Assembly: GCA_964577205.1 (NCBI GenBank)
Contig: CAZNYG010000036.1
Coordinates: 1 to 22,232, forward strand
Direction: 5' to 3'
DNA length: 22,232 nucleotides
From: CAZNYG01 sp964577205
Lineage (GTDB): Bacteria > Elusimicrobiota > Endomicrobiia > Endomicrobiales > CAIRNS01
Shown here: one piece after another, positions 1-6,103 of the stretch
Numbering within the stretch: position 1 is the first letter of the stretch
Layout of the letters: each line of letters begins with the position of its first letter
Notes under the pieces: model-generated
What the model was told of the DNA's origin: nothing
What the model saw: the letters and a program-made list of their open reading frames with translations, nothing else
The model's database searches: none
Program-made: the position numbers and the translations under genes

Positions 1-147
1 CACTAACTGTCCAACAGGCTGTTGGACAATCGCATCCAATACCAATTGGGCAACAGGCTGTTGCCTAATGCAGCCAACAGCCCGTTGGCTAATTTGATCT
101 ATTGATATTTGGGTGTAAGTTTGTTTCGTAATTTTCCGGCTTGACAT
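1..147 (-). CDS. Repeat-containing protein of unknown function, N-terminal part (runs off window)
   Basis: An open frame of 49 codons starts at the ATG at 147-145 and is still open at base 1. An AAGGA ribosome-binding site lies 7-8 bases before the ATG, and the start is 15 bases after the KilA-N stop, so it looks like the next gene of the same operon. After about 18 ordinary residues (MSSRKITKQT...) it contains the related units QRAVG, QQPVA and QQPVG, each encoded by an imperfect DNA palindrome centred at 81, 57 and 18. The centre spacings (24 and 39 bases) are multiples of three, which supports a translated repeat. I do not recognise the family. If this reading is wrong, the stretch is three noncoding hairpins downstream of the KilA-N gene. 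Confidence 0.5.
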   Translation of the reverse strand, partial: MSSRKITKQTYTQISIDQISQRAVGCIRQQPVAQLVLDAIVQQPVGQLV

Positions 148-162
148 TATACCATCCTTCTT

Positions 163-1005
163 CTACGCATCTTTACCCTGCCGAAGCTTTTTCAGCCCGG
201 TCATGGGATTTGTAGTCAACGATTTTATTTGTGTAATTGCTATTGTATTAAGCTGTTGAAGCCGGTCGCTTTGCGCTAATCCTTGATGTATAAGAACGGC
301 ATTAATGCTTTCGAGATTTGATAATACCACGAGTTGCTCAAGTGTTGCGTAATCACGTATATTGCCCTCCAAACCAGGATTGGCATCTCTCCACTGGCTG
401 GCAGTCAGGCCGAACATGGCCACATTGAGAATATCCGCCTCGTTTGCATAAACAATATTTATCTGGTGTTTTGTGAGCACAGGCGGTATCAGTTTTTCTT
501 TTATGGCATCGGTATGTATGCGGTAATTTACTTTTGCTAAAGTGCGCTGAAAATTCCATTCAAGTTTTAACCGGCTGTTTTCATCTTTTTTAAGCCTTTG
601 GAACTCAACAAGAAGATATAGTTTAAATTCCGCGCTTACCCATGAGGCAAATTCAAAAGCAATATCACGGTGCGCAAATGTGCCTCCATTATTGCCGGGT
701 TTAGAAATAATGCCGATGGCGTTTGTTGCCTCAATCCATTTTGACGGAGAAAGCACAAAGGAATTGCTTCCTGCCTGATACATAAAGGAGTCGAATTCGA
801 CCCCTTTAAAGCCCGTGTTATGCAGCTTTTCCCACAAACCCAGGAACTCAATAGTATTTTTCGACCTCATCCAGTTTTTCACAATGTCTTTAGGTTCAGC
901 AGGGTTTTTGTGGCGTGCAATATCTGTTATTGAAATGTAATCTTCGTCCTTTCGGGAAAACACTGCTATTTCACTGCCCTTGACGGTTATGATCGTTTTT
1001 TTCAT
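163..1005 (-). CDS. KilA-N domain protein
   Basis: A 280-residue protein. Residues about 5-135 resemble a KilA-N domain: ITVKGSEIAVF, then YISITDIARHKNP, a WMRSKNTIEFLGLWE helix region, FVLSPSKWIEATNAIGI, and the closing GGTFAHRDIAFEFASWV. KilA-N is a DNA-binding module of phages, large DNA viruses and bacterial mobile elements. The C-terminal half (about 145-280) is helical-looking with no motif I can name. The ATG at 1005 is chosen over the in-frame TTG at 1023 because GGGAAGG lies just before it. It follows the methyltransferase by 63 bases on the same strand, in the place where a type III restriction (Res) gene might be expected. It may be a regulator or phage-related accessory of the R-M island; its role is inferred only from position. 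Confidence 0.85.
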   Translation of the reverse strand: MKKTIITVKGSEIAVFSRKDEDYISITDIARHKNPAEPKDIVKNWMRSKNTIEFLGLWEKLHNTGFKGVEFDSFMYQAGSNSFVLSPSKWIEATNAIGIISKPGNNGGTFAHRDIAFEFASWVSAEFKLYLLVEFQRLKKDENSRLKLEWNFQRTLAKVNYRIHTDAIKEKLIPPVLTKHQINIVYANEADILNVAMFGLTASQWRDANPGLEGNIRDYATLEQLVVLSNLESINAVLIHQGLAQSDRLQQLNTIAITQIKSLTTNPMTGLKKLRQGKDA

Positions 1006-1068
1006 AATTCCTTCCCTCTGCAAGCTTTCCCTGAATCCCCTGTGCTATGTATAACGGATTATATCGCA

Positions 1069-3045
1069 CTAAAACCCGTAAAACTCTTTATTCAATTTCT
1101 TATCTTCCGAGGATGCTTTATAGGTTGTATCGTCAATTTCACTGTAGTTTACATAGAGATGATTCTTGTCCAAACACTCCAGAAGCACCTGTTTTTGTTC
1201 TTTAAGCGGCAATTCCGCAAAATCTTTTGAATCAAATTGACTCACATCAACCTCATACCTGAAAAATGCTTCCTTGTTCATTTTTTCGTATATGCTCAGC
1301 AATGCCTTTGTGGTTTCTGCTTTTTTGATATCAGACACGAAGGATTCGTTATGTTCCTTGAGCTCAAGATAAACAAAGGACCCACCGCCCTGCCAATTAA
1401 CAGATTTTGAAATACCCGTATTATCTCCATTAACGACATTTTGAAGTCTTTTCAACGAATCATTTTCATCATAACTCAATTGTTCTACTCCGATGTACTG
1501 AATATTAAGTTTGTGTGCTACTGCGCATGTTGTCCCTGATCCCATAAAAAAATCAAGGACAATATCGCCATGTTTAACTCCTGCTATTTCAATAATTTGT
1601 TTGATTAGTTTTTCCGGCTTTTTCCCATTTTTTAGTCTAACTCCACCTTCGCGCGCGATCCCTGCCCAGGAAATATGATCCCAAAAATTAGTCAACAATT
1701 CAGTTACTTTTACCGCTCCGTCTATTTCTCTTAACTTGCTCGAATAAAATGCTAAAGCACCGCCGTTGATAATATATGAGAATGTTCCGTCCTGTTTTTC
1801 GTATGGGAAAATAGTATCTCTATCCTGTTTTGATTTTTCCTGCAATTGCTTCACCCTATCAGATGGTTTATGCAAATCCCGAATGCTAACAATCTCGTCA
1901 GGATGTGAGTAGGCAAAATCAGAGATTAGTTTTTTCAATACAATTTCTGCACTATCCCCGTATTTATCTTTCAATTCTTTTTCGTTTTTATACCCATTTT
2001 CCTTCAGCACTATATCCTTAAGAGGCGTAAGTTTCCAGTTTTGTATATTCTTATCCCTTTGTAGAAAAAGATTGTAGTTTTCGTGATATTCGGCCTCCAC
2101 ATAATTTTTTTGAAAATTAAAACTATTTTTGTTTTTAGTATAAAAAAGGATAAATTCTGAAACATCGATTGGCCCTGGATTAACTGCTTTAAATCCAGAA
2201 GCAGCAGATACTTTTGCAGTTATAATCTGCACTTTATTCTCAACTCCAAATACCTCATCCATTAAAATATTCAAATACGCAATTTCATGATGATCAATTT
2301 GCACGAAAATAGCCCCATCGTCTCTTAGCAATGCTTTTGCAATTTGAAGCCTACTTTTCATGAAAGTTAGCCACGTTGAATGATTGAAACTGTCATTATA
2401 TCCAAAAGCATCACCACCAATATTATACGGCGGATCAATGTATATCAGCTTCACCTTGCCGCGGAACTTCTTCTTCAGCGAATGAAGGGCAAGCAAATTG
2501 TTGCCTTTTACTATCAGGTTGTCGGAATCGGTGAAATGGTCGAGTTTGTGTTCGCCTTTTGCGTCGATGCGTTTGAAATTTGCGAGAACCTTTTCCTCAA
2601 ACAGACGATCTATCTCATCAGGTGCAAGCACCTCGTTATAGAATATCTCATCTCGTTTCTGGTCTTCCTTGTCCTGGCCGCCTTCAAGCACACAGTCCTT
2701 ATACGGCCATACAAGCACAACCTCTTCCCTTTCCTTAAGATATTCGCCGCCGGACATTAATCCGATACGATTCTTGAAGCTGGTAAACGAATCCGGCAGA
2801 AACTGCTTGTTGTTCACAAAACCGATAAATTTATCCTTGTCGAACACCAGTAGTTTGTCCTTCTTTGTTTCCGCCTCTGTGAAGAATGTTTGTTTTATTT
2901 TCTTGTCAGACAGCAGACAGGCAAGAATCTCCCGGTCGAGCTTCAAAGCAAGTTCAGTCAATTTGTTTTTAAGGAGTTTACCATCTGCGAAGATTCGCTT
3001 ATCGCCTTTCAGCGCTTTAATGACATTATCCATCAAATTCTGCAT
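1069..3045 (-). CDS. Type III restriction-modification DNA methyltransferase (Mod-like)
   Basis: A 658-residue S-adenosylmethionine-dependent DNA methyltransferase, probably N6-adenine. Catalytic motif IV, IYIDPPYN, lies near residue 203, and the SAM-binding motif, DFFMGSGTT, near residue 498. DPPY before FxGxG is the beta-class order used by type III Mod subunits. Between them, about 235-450, is a lysine-rich variable segment in the position of the target-recognition domain. The N-terminal ~170 residues resemble the region preceding Mod catalytic domains. The start is ATG 3045 because GGAGGCGGATCA precedes it; an in-frame start at 3093 would overlap the upstream gene. It follows the HTH gene by 16 bases and precedes the KilA-N gene. 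No restriction helicase/nuclease gene is visible, so it is either an orphan or its Res partner lies left of the window. Its AT-rich composition differs from the genes to the right, which suggests transfer. Confidence 0.9.
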   Translation of the reverse strand: MQNLMDNVIKALKGDKRIFADGKLLKNKLTELALKLDREILACLLSDKKIKQTFFTEAETKKDKLLVFDKDKFIGFVNNKQFLPDSFTSFKNRIGLMSGGEYLKEREEVVLVWPYKDCVLEGGQDKEDQKRDEIFYNEVLAPDEIDRLFEEKVLANFKRIDAKGEHKLDHFTDSDNLIVKGNNLLALHSLKKKFRGKVKLIYIDPPYNIGGDAFGYNDSFNHSTWLTFMKSRLQIAKALLRDDGAIFVQIDHHEIAYLNILMDEVFGVENKVQIITAKVSAASGFKAVNPGPIDVSEFILFYTKNKNSFNFQKNYVEAEYHENYNLFLQRDKNIQNWKLTPLKDIVLKENGYKNEKELKDKYGDSAEIVLKKLISDFAYSHPDEIVSIRDLHKPSDRVKQLQEKSKQDRDTIFPYEKQDGTFSYIINGGALAFYSSKLREIDGAVKVTELLTNFWDHISWAGIAREGGVRLKNGKKPEKLIKQIIEIAGVKHGDIVLDFFMGSGTTCAVAHKLNIQYIGVEQLSYDENDSLKRLQNVVNGDNTGISKSVNWQGGGSFVYLELKEHNESFVSDIKKAETTKALLSIYEKMNKEAFFRYEVDVSQFDSKDFAELPLKEQKQVLLECLDKNHLYVNYSEIDDTTYKASSEDKKLNKEFYGF

Positions 3046-3061
3046 TGATCCGCCTCCAGAA

Positions 3062-3244
3062 TTATTCCTGCACGTTGAATCTACTTTTGACAAATTCTTC
3101 CAGATCAGAAGGCCGTATTTTCCACTGGCCGATCTTGACAGCTTTTATCTGCTTCATTCGTATTAAATCACGGACCCATTCTTCGCTGAATCCTAGTTTT
3201 TTTGCTACTTGAGGAACGGTAAAATACTTGCTTAAATCTTCCAT
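3062..3244 (-). CDS. Small excisionase/MerR-like helix-turn-helix protein
   Basis: A 60-residue protein consisting of essentially one DNA-binding domain of the HTH_17/excisionase type. FTVPQVAKKLGFSEEWVRDLI forms the helix-turn-helix, followed by the typical wing IKAVKIGQWKIRPSDLEEFV. The ATG at 3244 is preferred because GAGG sits 7 bases upstream; a longer frame to 3292 would begin inside the promoter region. It is the first gene of the R-M operon and lies 16 bases before the methyltransferase, a position often held by small controllers of R-M expression. Two inverted repeats between its promoter and its start codon would suit autoregulation, but that is inferred. Confidence 0.82.
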   Translation of the reverse strand: MEDLSKYFTVPQVAKKLGFSEEWVRDLIRMKQIKAVKIGQWKIRPSDLEEFVKSRFNVQE

Positions 3245-3258
3245 AGGGAGACCTCGAC

Positions 3259-3292
3259 ATGCAAAGCTGCATAAGATTGCAAATAACTGCAT
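3259..3292. promoter_or_regulatory. Two tandem inverted repeats, candidate operators of the R-M operon
   Basis: ATGCA-N4-TGCAT (3259-3272) and TTGCA-N6-TGCAT (3277-3292) lie side by side with centres 19 bases apart, between the predicted -10 box and the start codon of the HTH gene. The outer one covers the predicted transcription start. Their position suits autorepression by the HTH protein. The repeats are seen directly; the binding protein is inferred. Confidence 0.45.
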
Positions 3293-3300
3293 CGCTCCCT

Positions 3301-3329
3301 ATTTTATTCCTTTCTACAGGCAAAGTCAA
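3301..3329 (-). promoter_or_regulatory. Predicted sigma70 promoter of the R-M operon
   Basis: On the minus strand, TTGACT (3329-3324) and TAAAAT (3306-3301) are separated by exactly 17 bases. This puts the transcript start near 3294, about 50 bases before the HTH gene. Confidence 0.6.
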
Positions 3330-3375
3330 AGATATTTCCTTAAAATATTCACAACTTCCTCCAGCCAACAACTCC

Positions 3376-3409
3376 GAAAAAGAAAAAGACCCTACCGAAA
3401 CCGGCAAGG
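3376..3409 (-). terminator. Intrinsic terminator downstream of tRNA-Ser
   Basis: On the minus strand an 8-base-pair stem (CCTTGCCG with CGGTAGGG, two G-U pairs), loop GTTT, is followed by TCTTTTTCTTTTTC. No gene other than tRNA-Ser lies upstream on this strand, so it probably ends a tRNA transcript that continues through the repeat region. It also separates that transcript from the R-M promoter. Confidence 0.6.
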
Positions 3410-3470
3410 CCTGTATACAAGGTTTATCTGAGTGTCAATTAATAAAAAAAGTGAACGGATTAATGTCTTT

Positions 3471-3498
3471 GAGAGTAGAGAGTTGAAAGTTGACCGTT
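3471..3498. repeat. Four degenerate 7-base repeats
   Basis: The heptads read GAGAGTA, GAGAGTT, GAAAGTT, GACCGTT with no gaps. This is one of several noncoding loci in the window with a 7-base period and its own consensus. Confidence 0.6.
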
Positions 3499-3520
3499 CG
3501 GAGAAAGGTGTTTCTCCTCA

Positions 3521-3558
3521 CTTCGTATTTTTTTCGCTTCTGCGAAAAAAATACGGAG
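3521..3558. repeat. Long perfect stem-loop with A/T-tract arms
   Basis: The arms 3524-3537 and 3542-3555 are perfectly complementary over 14 bases (cgt-A-T7-cgc and its complement) around a four-base loop. The stem extends to 3521/3558 with one wobble pair. Its right arm overlaps the duplicated tRNA 3' end. It could act as a bidirectional terminator, or mark the end of an inserted sequence. Confidence 0.7.
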
Positions 3559-3570
3559 AGGGTGGGATTC
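3553..3570 (-). repeat. Duplicate of the tRNA-Ser 3' end (direct repeat, possible att site)
   Basis: Eighteen bases here are identical to 3693-3710, the 3' end of tRNA-Ser (T-arm 3' side, acceptor strand and discriminator) plus one flanking base. Similarity stops abruptly at the T-loop. Short copies of tRNA 3' ends arise as attachment-site remnants of integrated elements, or as rtT-type repeats such as those after E. coli tyrT. Confidence 0.75.
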
Positions 3571-3692
3571 CTCCTCCCCCGCGGCTTCGCCGCTCCTCCG
3601 TCGCCCGCCGCCCTCGCTGACGTCCCTTCGGGACTTTTCTGCCGCAGGGCAGCGCTTCGGGTCGGCTTCGAATCCCTTCTTTATGATAAAAA
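3571..3692. other. GC-rich intergenic spacer with small hairpins
   Basis: No gene is supported here. The spacer contains hairpins GCGGC-TTC-GCCGC (3581-3593), GTCCC-TTC-GGGAC followed by TTTT (3622-3638), and TGCC-GCAG-GGCA (3640-3651). It lies between the tRNA-Ser gene and the duplicated tRNA 3' end, and would be transcribed as the tRNA 3' trailer if transcription continues to the terminator near 3380. Confidence 0.5.
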
Positions 3693-3693
3693 A

Positions 3694-3781
3694 CGGAGAG
3701 GGTGGGATTCGAACCCACGGTAAGGTCTCCCCTACACAGTCTTTCCAGGACTGCGCCTTAAACCAACTCGGCCACCTCTCC
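3694..3781 (-). tRNA. tRNA-Ser (anticodon GGA)
   Basis: The minus strand starts GGAGAGGTGGCCGAGTTGG and ends GGGTTCGAATCCCACCCTCTCC plus discriminator G. The 7-base-pair acceptor stem is perfect. The anticodon stem CAGTC/GACTG encloses loop CTGGAAA, giving anticodon GGA, and a long variable arm (TGTAGGGGAGACCTTACC region) is typical of serine tRNAs. The CCA end is not encoded; a run of T follows directly. The 3' end faces the AT-rich R-M island, the usual orientation for tRNA-targeted islands. Confidence 0.95.
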
Positions 3782-3803
3782 GCGATTTGCTCTGCAAATG
3801 CGG

Positions 3804-3824
3804 TCTACTATCTACTTTCTCGTT
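3804..3824. repeat. Three degenerate 7-base repeats
   Basis: TCTACTA, TCTACTT and TCTCGTT are contiguous, in the leader region upstream of tRNA-Ser. Same 7-base periodicity as other intergenic loci here. Confidence 0.45.
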
Positions 3825-3886
3825 GTTGTCTTTGCCTTTTGCAGAATTAAAGATAGATTGTTTAACAACTGCCATCCAGAAACGAT

Positions 3887-3915
3887 ATTTTACCTAATTG
3901 GAGGGGGGTTTGCAA
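3887..3915 (-). promoter_or_regulatory. Predicted promoter for tRNA-Ser
   Basis: Minus-strand TTGCAA (3915-3910) and TAAAAT (3892-3887) with a 17-base spacer. The start would fall near 3880, about 100 bases before the mature tRNA. Confidence 0.45.
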
Positions 3916-3934
3916 ATTGTGCTTTCAATTAATG

Positions 3935-3940
3935 TATAAT
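3935..3940 (+). promoter_or_regulatory. TATAAT -10 box immediately before lplT
   Basis: A perfect TATAAT ends 7 bases before the ATG at 3948. TTGCAA at 3910-3915, also the -35 candidate of the divergent tRNA promoter because it is self-complementary, lies 19 bases upstream. A start 6-7 bases after the -10 would coincide with the ATG, giving a leaderless or nearly leaderless mRNA. No strong Shine-Dalgarno is present (only AAAGG). Confidence 0.45.
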
Positions 3941-3947
3941 CAAAGGC

Positions 3948-5234
3948 ATGCGGGAGACAGAAAAATCTCTTACTCCAAGAGAGCGGAAAAGGACTTTCCG
4001 GCTGTTGCTGGCAGGGCAATCGCTGAGCGCGTTCGGGGATAACGCGGTATACGCGGTGATCGTCGGGATACTGCTTCAGGCGGCCGCCAAAGGGGAGATG
4101 ACGCTCTCCGGGTTCGGGGTCGCCTCGGCGGTCTATGCCAACTGCCTGTTCCTTCCTTATGTGGCCCTCGCGCCGGTTCTGGGATGGCTCTCGGACCGGT
4201 TCAAAAAGAAAACCATTCTCGTTTCCGCTAATCTCATCAAAGCCTGCGGCTGCATCATTGCCTTTGCCGGGCTGGCGGGAATTACGCCGTTCCTAATGGT
4301 ATCCTATCTCGTCATCGGTATCGGCGCGGCGGTCTATTCCCCCTCCAAATACGGCATTATCCCTGAATTGAAAGACCAGGAGGAACTTGTGCGGGCCAAT
4401 GCCGCCATGGAAATGACGACCATCGTGGCGATACTGGCCGGGATCGTCGCAGGAGGAGTACTGATCGACCGGCTCGGCCCCACAGTCAGTTTCATGATAC
4501 TTACCGGCATCTACGCGGCGGCGACGCTGTTCAACTGCGCGATGAGCGATACCGGCATATTCAACAGGGATGAAAAGCTCTCCGCTTCAATGAGGGACTT
4601 CAACTGTTCGCTCCGCACGAGCTTCAACGACAAGGCGCTGTTCACCGCGGTATTCGGCACATCCATATTCTGGGGAGCGGCGTCGTTCGTCAAGCTGAAC
4701 CTTCAGACATGGGGACAGCAGGCCGTCGGGCTTACTTCAGCCACGGATATTTCGCTGCTCGCGCTGTGGCTGAGCATCGGCATCATACTGGGGAGTTTCG
4801 CGGCGGGAAGGGTCTACAAGACCGGGGAGATCCGTCAAAGCTGGCTGACCGGTTTTCTGATGGGGGCGGCGATCCTGGCCATGATAGCAGAATACTCCGC
4901 TTACGGACTGCTGGCCGCGGAGTTGATACTTATCGGCACGCTGGGCGGATTGTTCGTCATTCCCCTGAACACGGTGATACAGGCCCGCGCGACTCACCGG
5001 ACCATGGGGAAAATGATCGCCGTGCAGAACCTGTTCGAGAACGGCGCCATGCTGGCCAGCTGCGGCCTGTTCTGGATGCTGAACTCACTGGCCATGCCGC
5101 CGGCCATGACGTTCGCTCTGATCGGCGCGCTGGTCTGCGCGCTCAATCTCTTCCTCCTGCGGCCGGCCCTTATAAATTCCCGCCCGGCAGGTTCGGGGAA
5201 CGGACCTTTACCCCCTCTTTATCCCCCGAAATAA
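3948..5234 (+). CDS. lplT: LplT-like lysophospholipid transporter (MFS)
   Basis: A 428-residue major facilitator protein with about 12 hydrophobic segments in the inner membrane. Motifs shared with E. coli LplT include LSAFGDNA near the N-terminus, the MFS loop GWLSDRFKKKTI, GIGAAVYSPSKYGIIPEL, LVRANAAMEMTTIVAILAG with AGGVLIDR, FGTSIFWGAASF, GGLFVIPLNTVIQ and IAVQNLFENGAML. LplT flips lysophospholipids inward for re-acylation by Aas. No acyltransferase gene is adjacent here, whereas lplT is often paired or fused with one. The protein is about 30 residues longer than E. coli LplT because of a proline/glycine-rich tail, which lies where the gene overlaps the oppositely oriented AsmA-like gene by 65 bases. 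Family membership is confident; substrate is inferred from similarity. Confidence 0.85.
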   Translation: MRETEKSLTPRERKRTFRLLLAGQSLSAFGDNAVYAVIVGILLQAAAKGEMTLSGFGVASAVYANCLFLPYVALAPVLGWLSDRFKKKTILVSANLIKACGCIIAFAGLAGITPFLMVSYLVIGIGAAVYSPSKYGIIPELKDQEELVRANAAMEMTTIVAILAGIVAGGVLIDRLGPTVSFMILTGIYAAATLFNCAMSDTGIFNRDEKLSASMRDFNCSLRTSFNDKALFTAVFGTSIFWGAASFVKLNLQTWGQQAVGLTSATDISLLALWLSIGIILGSFAAGRVYKTGEIRQSWLTGFLMGAAILAMIAEYSAYGLLAAELILIGTLGGLFVIPLNTVIQARATHRTMGKMIAVQNLFENGAMLASCGLFWMLNSLAMPPAMTFALIGALVCALNLFLLRPALINSRPAGSGNGPLPPLYPPK

Positions 5235-6099
5235 TGACATCTATCCTGTCCGCCTCGAAAAGCTGGAACGATACCAGAGGCGGATACAGGTACCCGAGGG
5301 TATCGAGTACCGACCGGTCGCCCGCGACCCGCAGCTGGCAGGAGAACGCCTTTCCCTGACCGACGATGCCGCTGACGACTCCCTGTATCTCGACGGTGCC
5401 TTTCCCAGCCTCAATGCTCGCTTCCTTGAACTCAACGGTGCCTTCCTCCTCGTTGATCTCCAGGTTCCCCTCGAACCGGATCCGCTGCTTCTTGTGGAGA
5501 TATTCGAACGCCAGCAGCGCTTCGAACGGGACACCCGGCGTGATGTTCGAGGCTTCAAAACGCAGATTCTGTATGATGGAACTCAGCAGCGGCTGACGGC
5601 GGTCGTCGTAAATGACCTTGCCGCCGAAAAGCTCTGCCCGTTCTATGGCCCATGAAGCGGGACGGGCTGCCTGCCCCGCGCCGTCCTGCCGCGGCGCGCT
5701 CAACCCTCCGCCGAACGAAACAGCGAAATTGAACGAGTTGTCGGGATACCGTACCAGATGCAGTTCCGGACCCGCGATAAGCGCCTGCCTGATGACAAGC
5801 CGGCGCCGGAACAGCGGCAGAAGACGCGCCCGGACTGTGATCTCGCCCGCCGAGAAAAGGCTCCCCGCGCTGAAGTCAGGCAGCTCGGAGACCATGAAAC
5901 CAAAGACCCGTACCGATCCCGGGCCGATCAAAATCCGTTTTACCGAAGATTCCCGCATCAGGCTGTTGCGGATACCGTCCGTCACGAGGCGTTTGAGCCT
6001 TTCCTCGGGGAATTTAACCTTCAGCACGACAAGCGCGGCGGCGACAGCCAGGACGAACAGCAGCGCGAGGATCAACGCTATCCTGAAGATCTTTTTCAT
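5170..6099 (-). CDS. Short AsmA-like membrane-anchored protein
   Basis: A 309-residue protein starting at ATG 6099 with MKKIFRIALILALLFVLAV, an N-terminal inner-membrane anchor. The rest is predicted periplasmic and beta-rich, with AsmA-type features: FPEERLKRLVTDGIRNSL, RRLVIRQALIAGPELHLVRYPDNSFNF, and a GKVIYDDRRQP segment. AsmA-like proteins form hydrophobic grooves and take part in lipid transfer to, or assembly of, the outer membrane. This one is about half the length of E. coli AsmA. The start is preferred over 6138 because the longer frame overlaps the preceding gene and lacks the anchor at its N-terminus. It begins four bases after the PorV/OmpA gene stops, so the two are tightly coupled. 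Its 3' end overlaps the lplT 3' end in the opposite direction. Confidence 0.7.
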   Translation of the reverse strand: MKKIFRIALILALLFVLAVAAALVVLKVKFPEERLKRLVTDGIRNSLMRESSVKRILIGPGSVRVFGFMVSELPDFSAGSLFSAGEITVRARLLPLFRRRLVIRQALIAGPELHLVRYPDNSFNFAVSFGGGLSAPRQDGAGQAARPASWAIERAELFGGKVIYDDRRQPLLSSIIQNLRFEASNITPGVPFEALLAFEYLHKKQRIRFEGNLEINEEEGTVEFKEASIEAGKGTVEIQGVVSGIVGQGKAFSCQLRVAGDRSVLDTLGYLYPPLVSFQLFEADRIDVIISGDKEGVKVRSPNLPGGNL

Positions 6100-6103
6100 G
6101 GCC

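Noticed and set aside
1..92. CRISPR array from three palindromic repeats
   Set aside because: Only three short units with unequal spacing (39 and 24 bases) and internal differences; they stay in frame in an open reading frame with its own ribosome site.
3412..3438. Minus-strand TTGACA/TATACA as promoter of the R-M operon
   Set aside because: The spacer is only 15 bases and transcription would start inside the terminator at 3376-3409; the TTGACT/TAAAAT pair at 3301-3329 is better placed.
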